A stretch of DNA of 49,550 bases from a virus: the IMG/VR virus record IMGVR_UViG_3300034375_007944, positions 1-49,550 of that record, one strand, 5' to 3'. The notes below the pieces were generated by a model. The model was not told where the DNA came from. It ran no database searches and was given only the letters and a program-made list of their open reading frames with translations. Shown piece after piece: positions 16,655 to 24,307 of the stretch. Position 1 is the first letter of the stretch. Each line of letters opens with the position of its first letter. The position numbers and the translations under genes are program-made.

Positions 16655-16933
16655 TTACTCTCCAGCTTTTGCGTACTCAGCTTGAAAAGCTTTTTTAGAC
16701 ATTACAGAGTAGTTTCCGTCTTTATCTTTGATAAGATAGTCACCAGCGTAAGCAACAGATTTTTCTCCGCCATTTCCGAAAACTGTAACTCTTAGTCCTT
16801 TTCCTTCCGAGTCAACGGTTACGTTTTGGGCGATGGTTGCTTTTGTTTTGAGTATTTTTCGCAAGTCTGATTTCTTTAGTTCAGATGCTTGAATGTCTTC
16901 TTGTGAGATTTTTACGTAGCTATCAAATTCCAT
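16655..16933 (-). CDS. Unknown small protein, possibly single-domain beta/alpha
   Basis: 92 residues, ATG start with its own TATCTTTG box 17 bases upstream. Charged N-terminal helical part (DIQASELKKSDLRKILKTKA), then a beta-like stretch with GEGKGLRVTVFGNGG-type glycine turns. No family recognised. It is the first gene of the leftward run that continues to the exonuclease. Confidence 0.5.
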   Translation of the reverse strand: MEFDSYVKISQEDIQASELKKSDLRKILKTKATIAQNVTVDSEGKGLRVTVFGNGGEKSVAYAGDYLIKDKDGNYSVMSKKAFQAEYAKAGE

Positions 16934-16950
16934 TTTTTCTTTACTTTGTA

Positions 16951-16958
16951 CAAAGATA
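16951..16958 (-). promoter_or_regulatory. -7 box (TATCTTTG)
   Basis: CAAAGATA on the plus strand; minus-strand box 17 bases before the ATG at 16933, in the 57-base gap behind the gene at 16991-17197. Probably the main promoter for the 13400-16933 gene run. Confidence 0.6.
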
Positions 16959-16990
16959 AGACTTTATTAGTTAGGGTATTATTCCGAACA

Positions 16991-17197
16991 TTAAGATATT
17001 TTAGCTACATTATTTTCTATGTCAAGTGATTTTGCCCAACCTTGCATAACCAAATTTGGTTGAGTTTTATTCCACTTACTTTCAGTTGGCACTTCACAAA
17101 CAACATCATCTACTCTGTAGCACTTTCCTCTAAAATGCACAGATAGACATTTGTATTGTTTGTAGTAGTGATAAAAGAATCTATATTTTTTTGCCAT
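16991..17197 (-). CDS. Conserved small phage/plasmid-type protein, function unknown
   Basis: 68 residues from ATG 17197 (M-A-K-K-Y-R-F-F-Y-H-Y-Y), chosen over an opening 30 bases further up that overlaps the membrane protein gene more deeply. Contains LSVHFRGKCYRVDDVVCEVP and N-K-T-Q-P-N-L-V-M-Q-G-W. From memory this H-F-x-G-x-C-x-x-V ... P-x-E ... Q-P-x-x-V-M-x-G pattern recurs in small proteins on Bacteroidota phages and plasmids, with no known function. Codon use is more AT-rich than the operon to its left. Confidence 0.55.
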   Translation of the reverse strand: MAKKYRFFYHYYKQYKCLSVHFRGKCYRVDDVVCEVPTESKWNKTQPNLVMQGWAKSLDIENNVAKIS

Positions 17198-17211
17198 CGC
17201 TATTTCGCTTT

Positions 17212-17400
17212 TTAATGAAATACCCAAAATAATATTTGCATTGCTATTATAAATTCAAATAACAACACTACCAATCCAGACAGATAAACATCTACTTCTA
17301 TTCCAAATACCTTGTAATCATTTCGTTCTAAAAACCTAACTGTTAACGCTAGGGGTATTACAAAGTACGCAATAATTCCGATTATGATTAACGCCATCAT
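17212..17400 (-). CDS. Small two-helix membrane protein
   Basis: 62 residues, ATG start. Two hydrophobic segments (ALIIIGIIAYFVIPLALTV and VYLSGLVVLLFEFIIAMQIL) with a short charged loop, R-F-L-E-R-N-D-Y-K. No family recognised; topology alone would fit a holin or envelope-modifying peptide. It is separated from the GH16 gene by a 97-base AT-rich gap. Confidence 0.55.
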   Translation of the reverse strand: MMALIIIGIIAYFVIPLALTVRFLERNDYKVFGIEVDVYLSGLVVLLFEFIIAMQILFWVFH

Positions 17401-17497
17401 ATTTTGTGATTGTAGTTTTTATTTATATCAATCATAAGTTTTAATTTTTCAAATTAATTTTGACATCGCTCAAATATTTAATTATTAGTTCTATATT

Positions 17498-18124
17498 TTA
17501 CTTATTATATTCAAAATTTCTAACTCTTATTGTTCCGTTCTTTGCACTTACAATCGGGATTATTCTGTCGGTGGAGTCAATGTCTTTGAACCTTCTTACC
17601 CTTACTCCGTTGTAGAAAATATCAACGTGTCTATCCCAAATCATTTCGTAAGTGAACCAATCTGTAAACTTCCACCCCCTGAAAACCTTGTTAAACCAAT
17701 TAAGATGATTTTTGCCACCCTTTTGAAAGTGAGTGCTTGTTCCGTAGTTTAGCCCGAAGTGGAGATTGCTTTGCATCTTTTTTCCGTAGTAGACCTCTAC
17801 TACGTCAATCTCTGGCATGATGTAGTTCTCACTCACAAACCAAAGTGGTGCTGAGTGAAAGCCTTGATTTACCTCTTCCACCTTTGCCTCTATTTTGTAG
17901 TGACCCCTTTGAAAACTATTTGTTGGGATTAACGCTGTTCCGCTTTGAGTAACAGGTAACATTGCATCAACAGAACCTAACTTAGCCCAATCTGTCTCTA
18001 TTTCTTTTCCGTTGTGGTGAAGTAGTAGTTCGTTGTCTCCTAACTCTGTCACTGACCCTAACTCCAAAGCTACATCTTCGGGACAGTACCAAAGCCTCTT
18101 TTGAAAATCTTTTAGCTGTATCAT
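17498..18124 (-). CDS. Glycoside hydrolase family 16-like enzyme
   Basis: 208 residues, ATG start four bases after a TATATTTG box, so the transcript may be leaderless. GH16 enzymes cleave beta-1,3/1,4-linked polysaccharides (laminarin, agar, carrageenan and similar). The family active-site motif E-x-D-x-x-E is intact in MPEIDVVEVYYGKK (about residues 102-115). Flanking features also fit: FQRGHYKIEAKVEE before it, HFGLNYGTSTHFQKGG and a WDRHVDIFYNGVRVRRF strand after it. There is no signal peptide and it is slightly shorter than most GH16 catalytic domains. It is probably a depolymerase acting at lysis or on the virion, against host or algal glycans. Confidence 0.7.
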   Translation of the reverse strand: MIQLKDFQKRLWYCPEDVALELGSVTELGDNELLLHHNGKEIETDWAKLGSVDAMLPVTQSGTALIPTNSFQRGHYKIEAKVEEVNQGFHSAPLWFVSENYIMPEIDVVEVYYGKKMQSNLHFGLNYGTSTHFQKGGKNHLNWFNKVFRGWKFTDWFTYEMIWDRHVDIFYNGVRVRRFKDIDSTDRIIPIVSAKNGTIRVRNFEYNK

Positions 18125-18128
18125 GTCA

Positions 18129-18136
18129 CAAATATA
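18129..18136 (-). promoter_or_regulatory. -7 box four bases before the GH16 start codon
   Basis: CAAATATA on the plus strand gives TATATTTG on the minus strand; the ATG begins after only TGAC. Bacteroidota transcripts start a few bases past this box, so the mRNA would begin at or next to the start codon. Confidence 0.6.
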
Positions 18137-18405
18137 GTTTTTTTTTAGATAAACAGCTATTGCTCCGTAAAAAGTTCGACTGTTTGTAACTATAACTGCT
18201 AGTAAACTAACTGCTTAGAGCTAAGGAACTCTGAGCAGTAACTAGAGAAAAAGCCACTATAGTCTAATGAACGCGTGTGCGTGTACGCGAGGCAAAAAAC
18301 CATAGTGTGACTCCACCCCTGCTTGTCGCTTAAGTGACCCGTCGCAGTTTGCTTTTTGTTTAGGCACGCCACTAACTCGCCTACCGAGAACTTTTAACTC
18401 GATGT
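18137..18405 (-). ncRNA. Untranslated leader or small RNA in the divergent region
   Basis: A minus-strand promoter with both boxes (18410-18441) reads into about 270 bases without a credible gene. The stretch holds an 11-bp near-perfect hairpin (18210-18220 with 18229-18239, loop CTAAGGAA) and the near-palindrome GTCGCTTAAGTGAC around 18337. It is locally richer in G and C than its flanks. It may be the long leader of the GH16 gene or an independent small RNA. No known RNA family recognised. Confidence 0.4.
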
Positions 18406-18409
18406 TTTG

Positions 18410-18441
18410 CAAAGGTAAGTAAAAAAATTATGAAATCCAAA
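18410..18441 (-). promoter_or_regulatory. Strong leftward promoter in the divergent region
   Basis: On the minus strand TTTG (18441-18438), 20 bases, then TACCTTTG (18417-18410): a complete match to the Bacteroidota promoter pattern, the best one in the window. The nearest start codon is nearly 290 bases downstream. Confidence 0.7.
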
Positions 18442-18460
18442 TGATAAGTGAAAATTTATT

Positions 18461-18468
18461 TATATTTG
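18461..18468 (+). promoter_or_regulatory. -7 box five bases before an HNH gene
   Basis: TATATTTG followed by CTTTA and the ATG at 18474. The box lies inside the longer open frame beginning at 18441, which supports the downstream ATG as the real start and implies a leaderless transcript. Confidence 0.6.
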
Positions 18469-18473
18469 CTTTA

Positions 18474-19016
18474 ATGAAGTACACATCAGAAGACGAAGAT
18501 TACGACTACGACAGTCTAAACAGAAAAGCTTTAGAGACTGATTTCAAAGCTATAATTAGGCACAGGAGAAGGCTTTCTTATACTGAGTTTGATATATTGG
18601 GAATAAAACCAATTCGTGATTTTAAGGAAGAAATAGAAATAGACAACCTAACAAACAAGCAGTTAATGCTTTTTATAGAGTGCGATGATGAGAAAAAGCG
18701 CATGGCAAAAAAGCATAGAAGGGTGTCTATTCGTGGAGATAGGTCTAAGAGAAATAAAAGGCAGCCGAAACACCGAAATAAGAAAAAGGTTAAGAGTTCA
18801 CATAAGAAAGCTTACGATAAGTACATAGATAGCGACCAATGGACAATGATGCGTTGGGGTCTGTTTTACAAGCGTGGGGAGAAGTGCGAGCGATGTGGAA
18901 AAACTGAGAATATACAAGTTCATCACAAAACATACGAAAATCTTTTTAGGGAGAAATTTGCTGATTTAGAGATACTTTGCAAAGAATGCCACAGAAAAGA
19001 GCATGGACTTAGTTAA
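18474..19016 (+). CDS. HNH endonuclease, stand-alone with own promoter and terminator
   Basis: 180 residues from ATG 18474. Acidic N-terminus (SEDEDYDYDS), a very basic linker around residues 75-105 (RGDRSKRNKRQPKHRNKKK), then a C-terminal HNH: C-E-R-C-G-K, I-Q-V-H-H-K-T-Y, and L-C-K-E-C-H-R-K-E-H. All metal-binding cysteines and catalytic His residues appear present. It is first in the rightward block but has its own -7 box and a terminator 73 bases after the stop, as expected of a mobile homing-type gene. A packaging-associated HNH is less likely given the early position. Confidence 0.8.
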   Translation: MKYTSEDEDYDYDSLNRKALETDFKAIIRHRRRLSYTEFDILGIKPIRDFKEEIEIDNLTNKQLMLFIECDDEKKRMAKKHRRVSIRGDRSKRNKRQPKHRNKKKVKSSHKKAYDKYIDSDQWTMMRWGLFYKRGEKCERCGKTENIQVHHKTYENLFREKFADLEILCKECHRKEHGLS

Positions 19017-19088
19017 TTGTAAGATATTTTTCTTTATGTTTGCTCCGAACAAATTTTTAACCAAGTGTTAAAGTTCAAGTTTTGAGGT

Positions 19089-19116
19089 AGCGGGGGTTTA
19101 GTCGCCCCCGCTTTTT
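19089..19116 (+). terminator. Rho-independent terminator behind the HNH gene
   Basis: AGCGGGGG and CCCCCGCT form an 8-bp stem around an 8-base loop, followed by T residues. It isolates the HNH gene from the early operon starting at 19127. Confidence 0.9.
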
Positions 19117-19126
19117 AAACAAGTTT

Positions 19127-19312
19127 ATGGTAAATCAAGAAGAAATACAAAAAGAAATAGATAGGTTAGCTGTTATTCGTAACACAGAAGCTAAGATGTT
19201 TATATTGGGTAAATACGATAACTTAATAGAACCTGACAGAAGAAAAAGACTTGAAAACCACGCTATGTTGGTTGGAAAGATGGAAGCTTTACAATGGGTA
19301 ATTGAAGAATAG
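19127..19312 (+). CDS. Unknown small helical protein
   Basis: 61 residues, ATG start ten bases after the terminator. Charged and helical throughout (NQEEIQKEIDRLAVIRNTEA). No family recognised. Its stop is immediately followed by the ATG of the next gene, so they are coupled. It is the first gene of the operon after the terminator and I see no promoter box between. Confidence 0.45.
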   Translation: MVNQEEIQKEIDRLAVIRNTEAKMFILGKYDNLIEPDRRKRLENHAMLVGKMEALQWVIEE

Positions 19313-19582
19313 ATGAGACCACTGCCAAAAGAGTTTGACGGAAAAGGAGAGGTAAAGGGATACACTTTTACCCAAGTTGTAAAAGAGCGGTTTGGGTACG
19401 TATACCGAGTGGACGGAGGAAGCAAAACAAGGTACGAGGTGTTTAAACACAAAGAGAACGAGCGGTACGGTATTGTCCGTTACCCTCGCTCTCAGCACTT
19501 TGGAAGGTGGGCGTATTGGACTTTTGACTTTGAACGAGCAAAAGAAATATTGTTGAAAAGATGGAAGAAAAAAGAGTCGTAA
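19313..19582 (+). CDS. Unknown small protein
   Basis: 89 residues, ATG directly after the previous stop. Aromatic and basic, with several short beta-like pieces (KERFGYVYRVDGGSKTRYEV) and a basic C-terminus. Overlaps the next gene by 22 bases. No family recognised. Confidence 0.45.
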   Translation: MRPLPKEFDGKGEVKGYTFTQVVKERFGYVYRVDGGSKTRYEVFKHKENERYGIVRYPRSQHFGRWAYWTFDFERAKEILLKRWKKKES

Positions 19583-19728
19583 CGTACTTTGGAAATATTA
19601 TCTTTGACGGAGTTGCACTTTACGGAAAAGAGGCAAACGTGAATTGGGAGAAAGGTTCTGTCGTTAGTCTTGATTTCGGAAGTGGAAAAACAGTAGAAGT
19701 TTTTAAATCAGAAGTAAAATATGTCTGA
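19561..19728 (+). CDS. Very small unknown protein bridging two genes
   Basis: 55 residues, ATG start inside the preceding gene (22-base overlap), ending inside the following one (8-base overlap). Mixed beta-like sequence (VVTYFGNIIFDGVALYGKEA). It exactly fills an otherwise empty 140-base gap, and the double overlap matches the packing of the rest of the operon, which supports it being real. Confidence 0.5.
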   Translation: MEEKRVVTYFGNIIFDGVALYGKEANVNWEKGSVVSLDFGSGKTVEVFKSEVKYV

Positions 19729-20080
19729 GTACGATTGGGACAATTACGTAGATTACCTTGAGAAAAAATACCGAGGGACTACACAGGTGAAAAATTTAGT
19801 GGATTTGCTTTACGACATAAAGCCAAGCAAACTACACAAGGTACACTCTCTTTACTCAAAGAAGCTACCACCGCAACCGTCAAGGTTCAAAGAAATGCTA
19901 GCGCTTGTCTTTAACAACCCCGATTTGCTTGGGGTGGTAAGGGTAGAGCAACACTGCTACAAAATCTTTGAACACAGATTGATGCACCCTGAGACTTTGG
20001 CTGATTTTATTAACGATTGCGACAGATACGGTTATAGACTGTTTTGGCAAAAAGAAGTGTACAATGAATACCTTATTTGA
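19721..20080 (+). CDS. Unknown early protein
   Basis: 119 residues, ATG start. Soluble and helical, with acidic N-terminus (SEYDWDNYVDYLEKKY) and basic middle. A short motif L-Y-S-K-K-L-P-P-Q-P-S-R-F-K sits in the centre. No family recognised. Overlaps the next gene by 17 bases. Confidence 0.5.
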   Translation: MSEYDWDNYVDYLEKKYRGTTQVKNLVDLLYDIKPSKLHKVHSLYSKKLPPQPSRFKEMLALVFNNPDLLGVVRVEQHCYKIFEHRLMHPETLADFINDCDRYGYRLFWQKEVYNEYLI

Positions 20081-20486
20081 CGAACTACAAGATGGCGTAC
20101 AAGCGGTAGCTAAGTGGTACAGAACAGAGGCTTCTAATCCTGAGATTAACCCAAACCTTATTGTTTCGGCTCAGATTAAGTTAACCTCTTACATTTCCAC
20201 TATTGCCGCCCAAGAAGTAGCAGCTAAAAGAGAGGCAACCCAAAGTAAACTTAACTACGAGTTTGAACACTTTAGCTCTGTCTCAAAGGTTAAAAAAGAC
20301 CTACAGTGTAGCAACGCAGAAGCCGAGCGAGTTTCAGAACTAGAAACGTTTGAGTTAAAGCGGGTTTACAAAGAGTTAGAGGACGACCACCACGCTTGGA
20401 GGACTTTGTACGCAAGTTCAAAAGTGTTTTGGGAGCAGCTTCGCTCGCACCTTTCGTACATAAAAGAACAACTTGGAAATGAGTAA
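20064..20486 (+). CDS. Unknown helical early protein
   Basis: 140 residues, ATG start. Almost wholly helical with a likely coiled coil in residues 55-135 (AAQEVAAKREATQSKLNYEF, ELKRVYKELEDDHHAWRTLY). Similar small coiled-coil proteins often sit next to phage nuclease and SSB genes, but no specific family is recognised. Confidence 0.5.
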   Translation: MNTLFDELQDGVQAVAKWYRTEASNPEINPNLIVSAQIKLTSYISTIAAQEVAAKREATQSKLNYEFEHFSSVSKVKKDLQCSNAEAERVSELETFELKRVYKELEDDHHAWRTLYASSKVFWEQLRSHLSYIKEQLGNE

Positions 20487-20733
20487 AAAGAAGCTAAACG
20501 TAGAAAGGGACTTTGAGTTAATAGACAAGGTTATAAGAGGCGCTTTTGAGCAGATGCTTGGGAGAGATATTCAAGACGCTGTTATAAAAGAAAGCGAGTT
20601 AAACGTTTACGTTTCTTTTTGCGGAAGAATAGCTAACTTCCTTTTCAACTACACAAAGATGAGCCAAGAAGAGGTGGAGAAATCAATCCAACGCACCGAG
20701 CAGTTTTACAACATTACTTTAGAGAAATCTTGA
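20479..20733 (+). CDS. Unknown small early protein
   Basis: 84 residues from the ATG at 20479, preferred over a TTG six bases earlier because it forms the usual short overlap with the preceding gene. Helical, mixed charge (RDFELIDKVIRGAFEQMLGR). Its TGA overlaps the TTG start of the nuclease gene, so it is coupled to it. No family recognised. Confidence 0.5.
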   Translation: MSKKKLNVERDFELIDKVIRGAFEQMLGRDIQDAVIKESELNVYVSFCGRIANFLFNYTKMSQEEVEKSIQRTEQFYNITLEKS

Positions 20734-21431
20734 ATAAACCCACATATTCTTTCTCTAGGCTGTCGTCTTTTGACGAGTGCTACTTAATGTTTAAGTACAA
20801 CTACGTTGACGAATTAAAGGGCGAGGCTAACTTCTTCAACGAAATGGGTAGTTTAGCACACCTTATCTTTGAGTTAAAGGACAAAGGAAAGATAACCGAC
20901 TGTGGTAAAGCTTGGGAAACGGGTTACATAAAAAGAGTTCGGGGACACGAACAGGAGTGGTACGAGAGTTGGTACATGGACTGTTATAGTTTCTTTAAAA
21001 GCTGGAACGGACACGAACAAGAGGCTACTTGGATAGAAGAACACAGCGTTTCAGATTTCGGAGACTTTCTGTTTCAAGGATACGTTGACAGACTTCACCT
21101 CGGAGAAAAAGGTTTTGTTATTACTGACTACAAAGTATCAAAGCCGTTTTTAAAAAAAGACATTGTAAAGAAAAGAAGGCAACTCTATTTGTATTCTCTT
21201 TTTGTTAAGGAAAAGCTTGGTGAATATCCCGCCGAGCTTTCCTTTTTTTTCTTTCGCCAAAATAAAAAGCTTAACTTTGATTTCAATAAAAGCGATTACA
21301 GCGAAGCGATAGATTGGGCAAAAAGAACTTTTGAGAGAATCCAAAAAGAAGAAGAGTTACTAATAAAAGACGGTAACGACTATTTCTGTTCAAGCGTTTG
21401 TAGCTTTAGGAATATTTGTGAAAAAAGATAG
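20730..21431 (+). CDS. PD-(D/E)XK nuclease, Cas4/RecB-like
   Basis: 233 residues, TTG start in a TTGA overlap. The opening SFSRLSSFDECYLMFKYNYV is the hallmark start of PDDEXK_1/Cas4-RecB nucleases. The active site reads F-Q-G-Y-V-D-R-L-H ... V-I-T-D-Y-K-V-S-K (D ... D-x-K), followed by the conserved Q in RRQLYLYSLF. Cys17 plus three cysteines at the C-terminus (C-S-S-V-C-S-F-R-N-I-C) match the four-cysteine Fe-S cluster layout of this family. It probably processes DNA ends during recombination or host DNA degradation, and sits just before the SSB gene. Confidence 0.8.
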   Translation: MNKPTYSFSRLSSFDECYLMFKYNYVDELKGEANFFNEMGSLAHLIFELKDKGKITDCGKAWETGYIKRVRGHEQEWYESWYMDCYSFFKSWNGHEQEATWIEEHSVSDFGDFLFQGYVDRLHLGEKGFVITDYKVSKPFLKKDIVKKRRQLYLYSLFVKEKLGEYPAELSFFFFRQNKKLNFDFNKSDYSEAIDWAKRTFERIQKEEELLIKDGNDYFCSSVCSFRNICEKR

Positions 21432-21451
21432 CCAAACTAAAGAAATTTAAC

Positions 21452-21459
21452 TATATTTG
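21452..21459 (+). promoter_or_regulatory. -7 box (TATATTTG) before the SSB gene
   Basis: TATATTTGC lies 23 bases before the SSB ATG. No clear -33 element. It is in the 51-base gap after the nuclease gene, one of the few real gaps in this operon. Confidence 0.6.
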
Positions 21460-21482
21460 CAACACACAAAAATTAAATAAAA

Positions 21483-21848
21483 ATGAGTGATATAATTAGA
21501 CAAGTGGGAACAATCTCACACATCAGCGCCCCTGAAAACGGGCAATCAAACGGAAAGCCTTGGACAAAGCAAACCGTTGTTATCGACGTTAACGTAACAA
21601 CAAAAGACGGAAATTCTTTTGAGAGAAAAGTAGCGGCAGAAGCTTTTAACAAAGACCTTTCTAACTTTCGGGTTGGGCAAAAAGGTACTCTGTCCCTAAT
21701 TATATCGGCACGTGAGTACAACGGAACTTGGTACACTAACCCTAAGTTTATTGGCTTTGACCCCGAACAAGGGCAAACAGCTTCTCAAACGCAAGCCGTT
21801 CCGCAAAAAGAATCAGCTAACGACGCTAACGATAATTTGCCGTTCTGA
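21483..21848 (+). CDS. ssb: Single-stranded DNA-binding protein, DUF3127-like
   Basis: 121 residues, ATG start with its own promoter box. An OB-fold-like core (TVVIDVNVTTKDGNSFERKV, then W-Y-T-N-P-K-F-I-G-F) follows the pattern of DUF3127, an SSB-like family found in Bacteroidota. The tail is Gln/Asn/Ala-rich and ends D-A-N-D-N-L-P-F, very like the acidic SSB tip (DDDLPF) that recruits replication and repair enzymes. It lies between the nuclease and primase-helicase genes. It should coat single strands at the phage fork. Confidence 0.75.
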   Translation: MSDIIRQVGTISHISAPENGQSNGKPWTKQTVVIDVNVTTKDGNSFERKVAAEAFNKDLSNFRVGQKGTLSLIISAREYNGTWYTNPKFIGFDPEQGQTASQTQAVPQKESANDANDNLPF

Positions 21849-21853
21849 TAGAT

Positions 21854-22417
21854 ATGCCTAAGTCAAAAATAACGAGAGTAGAAGAGTCGTCCCGTCCTTG
21901 GAATAACCCCCAAGGCGGAACGATTTACTACCGCACTATCGAGTTTGAAAACGGAGACGTTGGTTCTATTGGTACAACAAAAGAGATAGTTCCCGATTGG
22001 ATGCAAGAGGGAAAAATCTTAGAGTACACAAAAGACAAAACAAAGATAAAGCGGGTAAACGAGAAACCAAGTTTCGGTGGTGGTGGGTTCAAAAAGAAGG
22101 ACAACACTAAATCTTGGGAGTCTATTTCGGGTATGTTTAAACTCAACGCTTTAGAGTGTGCGGTTGAAACAGAAAGCTACAACAGCGGGGTATCCCGTAA
22201 CGATGCGCTTGTAAAGTACCTTGAGTTCCTTTGCGATATTCCAGACAGCTACAAAAGCGGAATTGACAAGTGGGGCAAAGAGTCGGAACACCTTATCGTT
22301 AGAATGGGTGTAACAAAGAGAGTGGCACAACTATTTAAGGTTGACAAATCCATGACCCTAGATACTATCGTTTCTAAGTGTAACGAGTATCTTTCTTGGG
22401 TGTCTAAGCCTCTGTAA
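21854..22417 (+). CDS. Unknown replication-module protein, possible OB-fold N-terminus
   Basis: 187 residues, ATG start five bases after the SSB stop. The first ~65 residues look beta-barrel-like (GGTIYYRTIEFENGDVGSIG), then a Gly-rich linker (FGGGGFKKKDN) and a helical C-terminal domain of about 100 residues (ALECAVETESYNSGVSRNDA). This layout resembles DNA-binding accessory proteins paired with SSB. No family recognised for the C-terminal part. Confidence 0.5.
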   Translation: MPKSKITRVEESSRPWNNPQGGTIYYRTIEFENGDVGSIGTTKEIVPDWMQEGKILEYTKDKTKIKRVNEKPSFGGGGFKKKDNTKSWESISGMFKLNALECAVETESYNSGVSRNDALVKYLEFLCDIPDSYKSGIDKWGKESEHLIVRMGVTKRVAQLFKVDKSMTLDTIVSKCNEYLSWVSKPL

Positions 22418-22453
22418 AAAGAGGGCAATTTTTTTTTCAAAAAGCAAATAGAG

Positions 22454-24280
22454 TTGAACGAAAAGATAAGCGTGTACGAGAATATCAAGGAAGTTAAAAA
22501 CGGCTACACCATAACCGTTAAGACTGCCCTTGACAGGATAAAAACAGGAAAAAGCAAGGAGCTTCTGCTTGATATTCGCAAAGCAAAAACAAAAAAGGAA
22601 AAGAACGCACTAAAAGCAAACTTACCTTCTGTTACTTTTTCAGGAACTTTTACCGAGCGTAACGACGAGTCTTTAAAAGAGGCGAGTGGTTATATGGTAT
22701 TGGATTTTGACGACGTTAAAAGCGTTGAAGCCAAGAAGAAAGAACTATCTAACAACTCTTACGTGTTTGCTTGTTGGGAGTCTCCTTCGGGTAACGGGGT
22801 AAAAGCTTTGATAAAGATAGCTAACCCAAAGAAGTTTAAAGAACACTTCAAAGAGGTAGAAAAGGAGTTCAAAGGTATAGACCCGTCTGGAAAGAACATA
22901 TCAAGGGTTTGTTACGAGTCCTTTGACCCCGACATCTACATAAACCAAAACGCAAAAGTTTTTTCTAAAGTTCCGCAACAAGACGGGTACACCGTTAAGA
23001 ATTGGGACAGCGTAAACAAAGCTTTACGCAAAATTGAAGACTCAATAGAAGGAGAAAAGCACGACGTAAGAATACGAATATCTTATCTGTTCGGAGGTTG
23101 GGTCGCTTCGGGAGAAATGACTTATGACGACGCACACAGGTTGCTTATAAACGCTGTTCTAAAAAACACAGAAGACCCTGAGTTAGCAATAAAAGATGTT
23201 GAAGACTCTTTGAGAGAGGGTATGAAAAGCCCTTGCTCTATGACCAAACAAAACGAAATACTTAGTATGCGTGTTGGGGTCGGAAAGCTTTGGGTGACAA
23301 TGACAGATGTTGCTAAAGAGGTAGAAGAGTTTCAAAGAAAAGGGTACGAGCGTGGAGAGAGTTGTGGCTTTTCAAGTGCTGACGATTATATTTCCTTTCT
23401 TCCTTCCGCTGTTACTTACATATACGGAGCGCCTTATAGTGGAAAATCAAACTTCACTCACGAAGTTTGCATGAACTTGAGCGAAAGCAAAGGTTGGAAG
23501 TGGGTGCTTTTAACTCCCGAAACAGGAACGCCAGCCCAAGTCTACGGAGAGTTAATGTCGATTAAAGCAAAAAAGAGTTTTGTAGCGGGGGGTGTTGTTG
23601 ACCAAGAAGCGGCTCGGTTTGTCCGAGACCACTTTATCGTGCTTGATACAAAAGGCGCTGAGTTTTACCTTAAAGACTTCTGTAACCAAGTCGAAGGAAT
23701 AGAGCGAGAACTTAATATAAAAATAAACGGAACGGTAATAGACCCACACAACTACCTTGACTTTGACCTTAATTTGCGTGAAGACAGAGCTATTGGAAAA
23801 GACCTTGACTTAATGTTGGCAGACGCAAGAAAGAACGCTCGTCACAACATCTTAGTCACCCACGTAAGAGACCAACAGTTGCGGTTTATAAAAGACAACC
23901 AAGGGCAAGTCTCTAGGTCTTACTACCCTGCTGCTTCTCCGCGTGAGATACAGTACGGACAGATTTTTTTTAGAAAGGGAATGCAAATGATTTCCGCTTG
24001 GAGACCGCTTGACATCGAGGGTGAACCACTACCCGATAGCACGGGGGTTGATTACGACTCAAACGAAACACACTTTATCGTACATAAGTCCAAACCAAAA
24101 GGAATTGGAAGGACGGGAACTTTTAAGCTTTGGTACGACGTTGATAAAAACAGATACTACGAAAAGGCAATAAACGGAGAGCCTAAGTACGCTTTTGGAA
24201 ACGTTATCTACAACCCTAACAAATTTATTGAGCCGTCGGTAGAGTTTGAAGACGTGCCTGAGTACAAAGAATCAACATAA
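22454..24280 (+). CDS. Primase-helicase, VirE_N/BT4734-type N-terminus with RecA-like ATPase
   Basis: 608 residues, TTG start. The N-terminal region (residues ~55-175) matches the BT4734-like/VirE_N family related to archaeo-eukaryotic primases: Y-M-V-L-D-F-D-D-V (metal-binding hhDhD), E-S-P-S-G-N-G-V-K and I-S-R-V-C-Y-E-S-F-D-P-D-I. A PriCT-like helical section follows. The C-terminal RecA/DnaB-like ATPase has Walker A YGAPYSGKSNFTH (~residue 320), Walker B around G-T-V-I-D-P-H-N, and I-L-V-T-H-V-R-D. It should prime and unwind DNA at the phage fork. No start other than TTG precedes the primase motifs. Confidence 0.8.
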   Translation: MNEKISVYENIKEVKNGYTITVKTALDRIKTGKSKELLLDIRKAKTKKEKNALKANLPSVTFSGTFTERNDESLKEASGYMVLDFDDVKSVEAKKKELSNNSYVFACWESPSGNGVKALIKIANPKKFKEHFKEVEKEFKGIDPSGKNISRVCYESFDPDIYINQNAKVFSKVPQQDGYTVKNWDSVNKALRKIEDSIEGEKHDVRIRISYLFGGWVASGEMTYDDAHRLLINAVLKNTEDPELAIKDVEDSLREGMKSPCSMTKQNEILSMRVGVGKLWVTMTDVAKEVEEFQRKGYERGESCGFSSADDYISFLPSAVTYIYGAPYSGKSNFTHEVCMNLSESKGWKWVLLTPETGTPAQVYGELMSIKAKKSFVAGGVVDQEAARFVRDHFIVLDTKGAEFYLKDFCNQVEGIERELNIKINGTVIDPHNYLDFDLNLREDRAIGKDLDLMLADARKNARHNILVTHVRDQQLRFIKDNQGQVSRSYYPAASPREIQYGQIFFRKGMQMISAWRPLDIEGEPLPDSTGVDYDSNETHFIVHKSKPKGIGRTGTFKLWYDVDKNRYYEKAINGEPKYAFGNVIYNPNKFIEPSVEFEDVPEYKEST

Positions 24281-24307
24281 CAAACGACCTTAAAAATAGA
24301 TACTTTT

